Assembly: GCF_003334855.1 (NCBI RefSeq)
Contig: NZ_QOWE01000016.1
Coordinates: 62,001 to 126,000, forward strand
DNA: 64,000 nucleotides
Direction: 5' to 3'
Origin: Larkinella punicea
Lineage (GTDB): Bacteria; Bacteroidota; Bacteroidia; Cytophagales; Spirosomataceae
In this document: positions 59,270 to 64,000 of the stretch, one piece after another
Layout: the number at the start of each line of letters is the position of its first letter
Numbering within the stretch: the first letter of the stretch is position 1
The notes under the pieces: generated by a model
The model's database searches: none
What the model saw: the letters and a program-made list of their open reading frames with translations, nothing else
What the model was told of the DNA's origin: nothing
Program-made: the position numbers and the translations under genes

Positions 59270-60409
59270 TCAGCGCACCAGTTCCATCAAATCCTTGTCG
59301 TTTACCTCTTTTCGAACATCGGCCATGTCGAGGAAACGCGTGTAGATGGTGTCCAGGGTTGGTTTGTCATACCGATAACCCAGCAATTCAAGCCGGTGTT
59401 TCAGGGCGTGACGACCACTGCGGGCCGTCAGCACGATCGACGATTCGGGAACGCCGACATCGTGCGGATTCATGATTTCGTAGTTTTCCGAGTGTTTCAG
59501 AAAACCGTCCTGGTGAATGCCCGACGAGTGGGCGAAGGCATTGCGGCCAACAATGGCTTTATTGGCCTGCACCGGCATATTCATCATTTCTGACACCAAC
59601 TGGCTCACCGGGAACAACCGCTTGGCGTTGATATTGGTCTCAAAACCCAATTCTTTATGCACCTGCAACGCCATCACGACTTCCTCCAGCGACGTATTTC
59701 CGGCCCGTTCGCCGATGCCGTTGATGGTCACTTCCACCTGTCGCGCGCCTTGCTGAATCCCGGCCAGCGTGTTGGCCGTTGCCAGACCGAGGTCGTTGTG
59801 GCAATGAATGGAAATAATGGCTTTATGAACGTTCGAAACGTGTTCGTATATATATTTGATCTTATTTCCGTACTCATCCGGCAGACAGTAACCCGTCGTA
59901 TCCGGAATATTCACCACTGTCGCTCCGGCGTTGATCACCGCTTCGGTGAGTCGGGCCAGAAACGCCAGATCGGCCCGACCGGCATCTTCGGCGTAAAATT
60001 CCACATCTTCCACATACGTACGGGCGTGTTTGACAGCCGCAATGGCCTGTTCCACAATCTGATCGCGCGTGCTGTTGAACTTGTTCCGAATGTGAATGTC
60101 TGACGAACCAATGCCGGTGTGAATCCGCTTGCGTTTGGCGTATTTCAGTGCTTCGCCGGCCGCATCAATGTCTTCTTTTTTGGCTCGAGAAAGCGCGCAG
60201 ATCACCGGTTCGGTAACCGCTTTCGAGATTTCAACAATGGACCGAAAATCGCCCGGGCTCGAAACCGGAAATCCCGCTTCAATAATATCGACGCCGAGAC
60301 GCTCCAGTTCTTTCGCCACCACGATTTTTTCTTCGGTAGATAATTGGCTACCCGGCACTTGCTCGCCGTCGCGCAGGGTGGTGTCGAAAATATAAATCCG
60401 TTGGCTCAT
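59270..60409 (-). CDS. leuA: 2-isopropylmalate synthase, catalytic part only
   Basis: A 379-aa enzyme for the first step of leucine synthesis, condensing acetyl-CoA with 2-oxoisovalerate. [10 protein letters not shown] is the DxxxGxQ-type catalytic motif; [16 protein letters not shown] is the metal site; [18 protein letters not shown] and [20 protein letters not shown] follow. The usual C-terminal regulatory domain of 500-residue LeuA, where leucine binds, is missing. This short form occurs in other Bacteroidota. Last gene of the leu operon. Confidence 0.92.
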   Translation of the reverse strand: MSQRIYIFDTTLRDGEQVPGSQLSTEEKIVVAKELERLGVDIIEAGFPVSSPGDFRSIVEISKAVTEPVICALSRAKKEDIDAAGEALKYAKRKRIHTGIGSSDIHIRNKFNSTRDQIVEQAIAAVKHARTYVEDVEFYAEDAGRADLAFLARLTEAVINAGATVVNIPDTTGYCLPDEYGNKIKYIYEHVSNVHKAIISIHCHNDLGLATANTLAGIQQGARQVEVTINGIGERAGNTSLEEVVMALQVHKELGFETNINAKRLFPVSQLVSEMMNMPVQANKAIVGRNAFAHSSGIHQDGFLKHSENYEIMNPHDVGVPESSIVLTARSGRHALKHRLELLGYRYDKPTLDTIYTRFLDMADVRKEVNDKDLMELVR

Positions 60410-60449
60410 GGTTAATAAGAGTAAATTGGGATAGAGTGTTCTCGCTGAA

Positions 60450-61520
60450 TCAAAGTTTGGAAAGTAGTTGCTTTCCCATGGCTTCCGTACCTAAAATAAG
60501 GTCGGCAGCAGTGTTGGAATCCGCAATGTCGCGGGTCCGGAAACCGGCTTTCAATACCTGATCGACGGCATCGACAACGGCTTCGGCTTCGGCTTTCATA
60601 CCAAACGAAATCTCCAGCATCAGAGCCGCCGACAACACCGACGCCAGCGGATTGGCAACGCCTTTGCCCGTAATGTCGTGCGCGGAACCGTGAATGGGTT
60701 CATACAAGCCCGTGGTGTCGCCGATGGACGCCGACGCCAGCATCCCCATCGAACCGGCAATCTGTGAGGCTTCATCGGTCAGAATATCACCAAACAGGTT
60801 GCCCGTCACGACCACGTCGAACCGGCGCGGATCTTTGATGAGCAACATCGCAGCGGCATCGATAAACTGGTGTTCCACTTCCACTTCCGGATACCGTTTG
60901 GCCACTTCCTGCACCACTTCGCGCCACAGTCGCGACGATTCCAGCACATTGGCTTTATCGACCGAGCAGAGTTTTTTACGGCGCGTCATAGCGGCATCAA
61001 ACGCCTTGACAGCAATGCGTTCTACTTCGTAGCGGCTGTAGATCATCAGGTCATACGCGGTATCTCCGTCGTCTTTCCGTCCTTTTTCGCCAAAATACAC
61101 ATCGCCCGTCAGCTCACGAAAGAACAGAATATCAGCACCTTGCAGAAATTCCGGTTTGATGCTCGATGCCTGTAGCAGTTCGTCGAACAACTTGATGGGC
61201 CGCAGGTTGGCATACAAACCGAGTGCTTTCCGGATACCCAGCAAGCCTTGTTCGGGCCGGACTTTCGCCGATGGATCGTTGTCGTATTTCGGGTGGCCGA
61301 CCGCGCCAAACAAAATGGCGTCCGACTGCTTCGACTTGGTGATGGTTTCTTCGGGAAGCGGACTGCCCGTGGCTTCGATGGCCGCGTGACCAATCAGCGC
61401 TTCGTCGTACGTGAATTCGTGGCCGAACTTCTCCGCAATGCGATCCAGAACCTGTTTCCCAACGGTGGTTACTTCCTGACCAATGCCGTCGCCGGCGATG
61501 ACTACAATGTGTTTCTTCAT
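60450..61520 (-). CDS. leuB: 3-isopropylmalate dehydrogenase
   Basis: A 356-aa NAD-dependent dehydrogenase oxidising 3-isopropylmalate. Features: [40 protein letters not shown], and [45 protein letters not shown] 61520 is preferred: the longer frame runs through an 8-bp repeat hairpin and encodes SLIRSFTHSLIERG, which is not enzyme sequence. It lies between leuD and leuA. Confidence 0.95.
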   Translation of the reverse strand: MKKHIVVIAGDGIGQEVTTVGKQVLDRIAEKFGHEFTYDEALIGHAAIEATGSPLPEETITKSKQSDAILFGAVGHPKYDNDPSAKVRPEQGLLGIRKALGLYANLRPIKLFDELLQASSIKPEFLQGADILFFRELTGDVYFGEKGRKDDGDTAYDLMIYSRYEVERIAVKAFDAAMTRRKKLCSVDKANVLESSRLWREVVQEVAKRYPEVEVEHQFIDAAAMLLIKDPRRFDVVVTGNLFGDILTDEASQIAGSMGMLASASIGDTTGLYEPIHGSAHDITGKGVANPLASVLSAALMLEISFGMKAEAEAVVDAVDQVLKAGFRTRDIADSNTAADLILGTEAMGKQLLSKL

Positions 61521-61528
61521 TCCTCTTT

Positions 61529-61622
61529 CAATGAGCGAATGAGTGAATGAGCGAATGAGTGAATAGCTCCGCCAATACCTGCTTCCCGCGAAGCTATTCA
61601 CTCATTCACTCATTCACTCATT
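61529..61622. repeat. Inverted array of 8-bp units before leuB
   Basis: Plus-strand units GAATGAGY/GAATGAGT at 61529-61566 are complemented by TTCACTCA units at 61593-61620; the two arms could form a long hairpin over a GC-rich loop. It separates leuD from leuB within the operon and could alter expression by slippage or by RNA structure. Confidence 0.7.
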
Positions 61623-62220
61623 AGAAATTAGCATGGGCTAGATCAAATTTTTTAACTTCTGAACTTAAACTCAACAGGTAATCGATGTCATCGTACCCAT
61701 TCATCAAACACTGTTTTTTATAGGCATTGATGGCAAATGATTCTTTCAAACCGTTTTCCAGCACAATCTCCTGGTTCACCAGGTCGATGGTAATCTGGGT
61801 TTGCGAATCGGCTTCGATGGCTTTGAAGATTTCTGCCAGAAATTCGTCCGAAACCTGGGCGGGCAGCACGAAATTATTCAGGGAATTATTTCTGAAAATG
61901 TCGGCGAAAAAGCTGGAGATGACGACTTTAAAACCGTAGTCATGAATTGCCCAGGCGGCATGTTCGCGGCTGGAACCCATCCCGAAGTTTTTCCCCGCAA
62001 CGAGGATTTTGGCACCGGCGTAGATTGGGTTGTTCAGCACGAAATCGGCTTTGGGCGTATTATCGGCCGTATACCGCCAGTCGCGAAACAGGTTGTCGCC
62101 AAAGCCTTCGCGCGTGGTGGCTTTCAGGAACCGCGCCGGGATGATCTGATCCGTATCGATGTTCTCAATCGGCAGCGGAGCCGCCGTCGAGACGAGTTTA
62201 TGCATGGTTTCTTTGCTCAT
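61621..62220 (-). CDS. leuD: 3-isopropylmalate dehydratase small subunit
   Basis: A 199-aa subunit of isopropylmalate isomerase. [33 protein letters not shown] and [34 protein letters not shown] are diagnostic. It acts with LeuC, whose gene is 12 bp upstream. Confidence 0.96.
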   Translation of the reverse strand: MSKETMHKLVSTAAPLPIENIDTDQIIPARFLKATTREGFGDNLFRDWRYTADNTPKADFVLNNPIYAGAKILVAGKNFGMGSSREHAAWAIHDYGFKVVISSFFADIFRNNSLNNFVLPAQVSDEFLAEIFKAIEADSQTQITIDLVNQEIVLENGLKESFAINAYKKQCLMNGYDDIDYLLSLSSEVKKFDLAHANF

Positions 62221-62232
62221 TCTGAATTTCTA

Positions 62233-63636
62233 TTACACCAGTTCTCTTACATCCGTCACTTTCCCGGTCACTGCTGCGGCAGCCGCCATGATCGGGCTGG
62301 CGAGGAATGTCCGTGCACCTTGCCCCTGACGACCTTCAAAGTTACGATTGGAGGTCGAAATGCAGTATTTACCCGCCGGAACTTTGTCTTCGTTCATCCC
62401 CAGACAGGCCGAACAACCCGGTTCGCGAAGTTCAAAACCGGCGTCGATAAACACCTGATCCAGTCCTTCAGCTTTGGCCTGATTCGAGACCTGCACCGAA
62501 CCCGGCACGATCCAGACCTCCACACCTTCGGCTTTGGTCTTGCCTTTCACAAACTCAGCCACCGTCCGCAGATCTTCGATCCGGGCGTTGGTGCAGGAAC
62601 CGATGAAGACGTAATCGACCGGTTTTCCGATCAGTTCCATGCCCGGTTCCAGGCCCATATACGCCAGCGACTTCGTGTAAGACGCTAGTTCACTTTGTGG
62701 TATTTCGCTCAGGTTTGGTACGTGACTGTCCACAGCAATCCCCATTCCGGGGTTCGTTCCGTAGGTAATCATCGGCCCGATGTCTTCGGCTCTGTAGTTC
62801 AGTTCCACGTCAAATTCGGCACCGTCGTCGGTTTTCAATTTCCGCCAGCGTTCAACGGCCTGGTCGAAGGCTTCGCCCTGGGGGGCAAACCGCCGGCCGC
62901 GAATGTATTCGAACGTCGTTTCATCGGGGGCAATCAGTCCACCGCGCGCACCCATTTCGATGCTCATGTTGCAGATCGTCATCCGGGCTTCCATCGACAA
63001 CCCGCGAATCGTATCCCCCGCGTATTCAACGAAATAACCGGTGGCTCCACTGGCCGATATTTGCGCAATGACGTAGAGAATAATGTCTTTCGACGTTACG
63101 CCTTTGCCCAGTTGTCCGTTGATATTGATCCGCATCCGCTTCGGCTTGTATTGCAGAATACACTGCGTGGCCAGAACCTGCTCCACCTCGCTGGTTCCGA
63201 TCCCGAACGCGATGTTGCCCAACGCACCGTGGGTGCTGGTGTGGCTGTCGCCACAGACGATGGTCATGCCCGGCAGGGTCAAGCCCAATTCGGGACCAAT
63301 AATATGAACAATGCCCTGGTATGGATGCCCCAGATCGTATAGTTCTATGCCAAAATCGGTACAATTTTTCCGCAATGTTTCCACCTGATGGCGCGAAAGC
63401 GCTTCCTTGATGGGCAGATGCTGGTCTTTCGTCGGCACGTTGTGGTCCGCCGTGGCCGTCGTCCGCGCAATGTTGAAAACCCCGATGCCGCGCTTCCGCA
63501 ACCCATCGAAAGCCTGCGGGCTGGTGACTTCATGGATAAAATGGCGATCGATAAAAACGGCATCCGGTCCGTCATTCATCGCCTTGACGACGTGGGCGTC
63601 CCAGATTTTATCAAACAGTGTTGTGGGCTGGTTCAT
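62233..63636 (-). CDS. leuC: 3-isopropylmalate dehydratase large subunit
   Basis: A 467-aa aconitase-family protein carrying a [4Fe-4S] cluster. The cysteines are in [11 protein letters not shown] and [34 protein letters not shown] is the aconitase signature. It forms the isomerase with LeuD. Its ATG overlaps the stop of the HepT-like gene as ATGA, so the two are probably translationally coupled. Confidence 0.96.
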   Translation of the reverse strand: MNQPTTLFDKIWDAHVVKAMNDGPDAVFIDRHFIHEVTSPQAFDGLRKRGIGVFNIARTTATADHNVPTKDQHLPIKEALSRHQVETLRKNCTDFGIELYDLGHPYQGIVHIIGPELGLTLPGMTIVCGDSHTSTHGALGNIAFGIGTSEVEQVLATQCILQYKPKRMRININGQLGKGVTSKDIILYVIAQISASGATGYFVEYAGDTIRGLSMEARMTICNMSIEMGARGGLIAPDETTFEYIRGRRFAPQGEAFDQAVERWRKLKTDDGAEFDVELNYRAEDIGPMITYGTNPGMGIAVDSHVPNLSEIPQSELASYTKSLAYMGLEPGMELIGKPVDYVFIGSCTNARIEDLRTVAEFVKGKTKAEGVEVWIVPGSVQVSNQAKAEGLDQVFIDAGFELREPGCSACLGMNEDKVPAGKYCISTSNRNFEGRQGQGARTFLASPIMAAAAAVTGKVTDVRELV

Positions 63637-63983
63637 AAGGTACTTTCTTCTTGCTCGATAATAAAATCTATCCAGGCTTTATTATCTGGAATTTCATTTT
63701 GGATAGCATCCCAGATAATTTCATAGTCAATCCCCCAGTATTGATGAATAAGTCGATCTCGCAGCTTGGCAAAACCTGACCAATCGAATTCACGGTACGT
63801 ATACCGTATTTCATCAGGAATATTTTTACAGGCTTCTCCGACAATTTCAAGACTTCGGACGAAAGCTCGGGTCAAATCGTCGTTGTTAATAAATTCGTCA
63901 TACGACAGGTTTTCAGACCGATTCAGAATATAAGTCAATTCTTGCTGAATATGTCGTAGAAATTCAACCGTTGAACGGGACAT
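63633..63983 (-). CDS. HepT-like (DUF86) RNase toxin
   Basis: A 116-aa helical HEPN-type protein. The R-x4-H-x-Y motif is RDRLIHQY, preceded by [20 protein letters not shown], typical of HepT/DUF86. In such modules the partner MntA nucleotidyltransferase inactivates HepT by AMPylation of the Y; that gene would lie upstream, outside the window. The overlap with leuC places this gene at the head of the leu operon, an unusual context. Confidence 0.82.
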   Translation of the reverse strand: MSRSTVEFLRHIQQELTYILNRSENLSYDEFINNDDLTRAFVRSLEIVGEACKNIPDEIRYTYREFDWSGFAKLRDRLIHQYWGIDYEIIWDAIQNEIPDNKAWIDFIIEQEESTL

Positions 63984-64000
63984 ATTCGATCTCTTTTTCT

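Noticed and set aside
61529-61622. Short repeats resembling a CRISPR array
   Set aside because: Units are 8 bp, contiguous and inverted, without spacers or cas genes.

Overview
The window looks like chromosome of a Bacteroidota bacterium, most likely order Cytophagales (Spirosoma/Larkinella/Runella relatives). The evidence is: promoters with the Bacteroidota -7 element TAnnTTTG, a TonB-dependent receptor with a carboxypeptidase-like regulatory domain, a type IX secretion C-terminal signal, Bacteroidota-restricted families (DUF4301, DUF5009), a LeuA without regulatory domain, an HD-Pnk/RNA-ligase pair, and many dyad repeats with CCCCTAAATCCCC arms. No rRNA, tRNA, CRISPR array, integrase or transposase was found. 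Base composition is moderately GC-rich except for a clearly AT-rich gene at 19.9-22.3 kb and a milder AT-rich stretch at about 23.7-26.6 kb.

Layout. 1-2.9 kb (minus): start of a division/cell-wall cluster (rsmH, ftsL, partial ftsI). 3-14.5 kb (plus): TlpA-like thioredoxin, MFS transporter, a 36-aa polycysteine leader ORF followed by a redoxin-fold protein with no cysteine at all, UvrD/PcrA helicase, DUF5009 membrane protein, YbeY, an RNA repair operon (RNA ligase + HD-Pnk) and DUF4301. 14.5-19.5 kb (minus): Rrf2 regulator and a TonB receptor/beta-helix lipoprotein operon. 19.9-22.3 kb: AT-rich orphan gene joining a restriction-endonuclease-like N-terminus to a PIN-like C-terminus. 22.4-39.5 kb: accessory region of small regulator-plus-target cassettes (PIN toxin-antitoxin; three Crp/Fnr genes each before an oxidoreductase or hydrolase; Fur; ArsR-SRPBCC; HxlR-SDR; AraC), several with recognisable operators. 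39.7-48.5 kb: membrane AraC/TolB/TPR regulator, three 21-bp direct repeats, a lipoprotein and a 1649-aa repeat-rich T9SS surface protein, then an ECF sigma operon. 48.5-59.2 kb: cupin anti-sigma-like protein, methyltransferase, gmhA, Wzi-like outer-membrane protein, upp, a 1598-aa exported protein and prmA. 59.3-64 kb (minus): leucine operon leuC-leuD-leuB-leuA with a HepT-like gene overlapping the leuC start.

The best candidates for new biology are (1) the polycysteine leader before a cysteine-free redoxin-like protein, (2) the AT-rich nuclease-like/PIN orphan, (3) the membrane AraC-type regulator with an adjacent 21-bp-period operator array controlling a surface adhesin, (4) Crp/Fnr cassettes whose dyads sit at the class II activator position, and (5) a family of long perfect stem-loops with a conserved loop, one of which has the same extra 16 bp in both arms.
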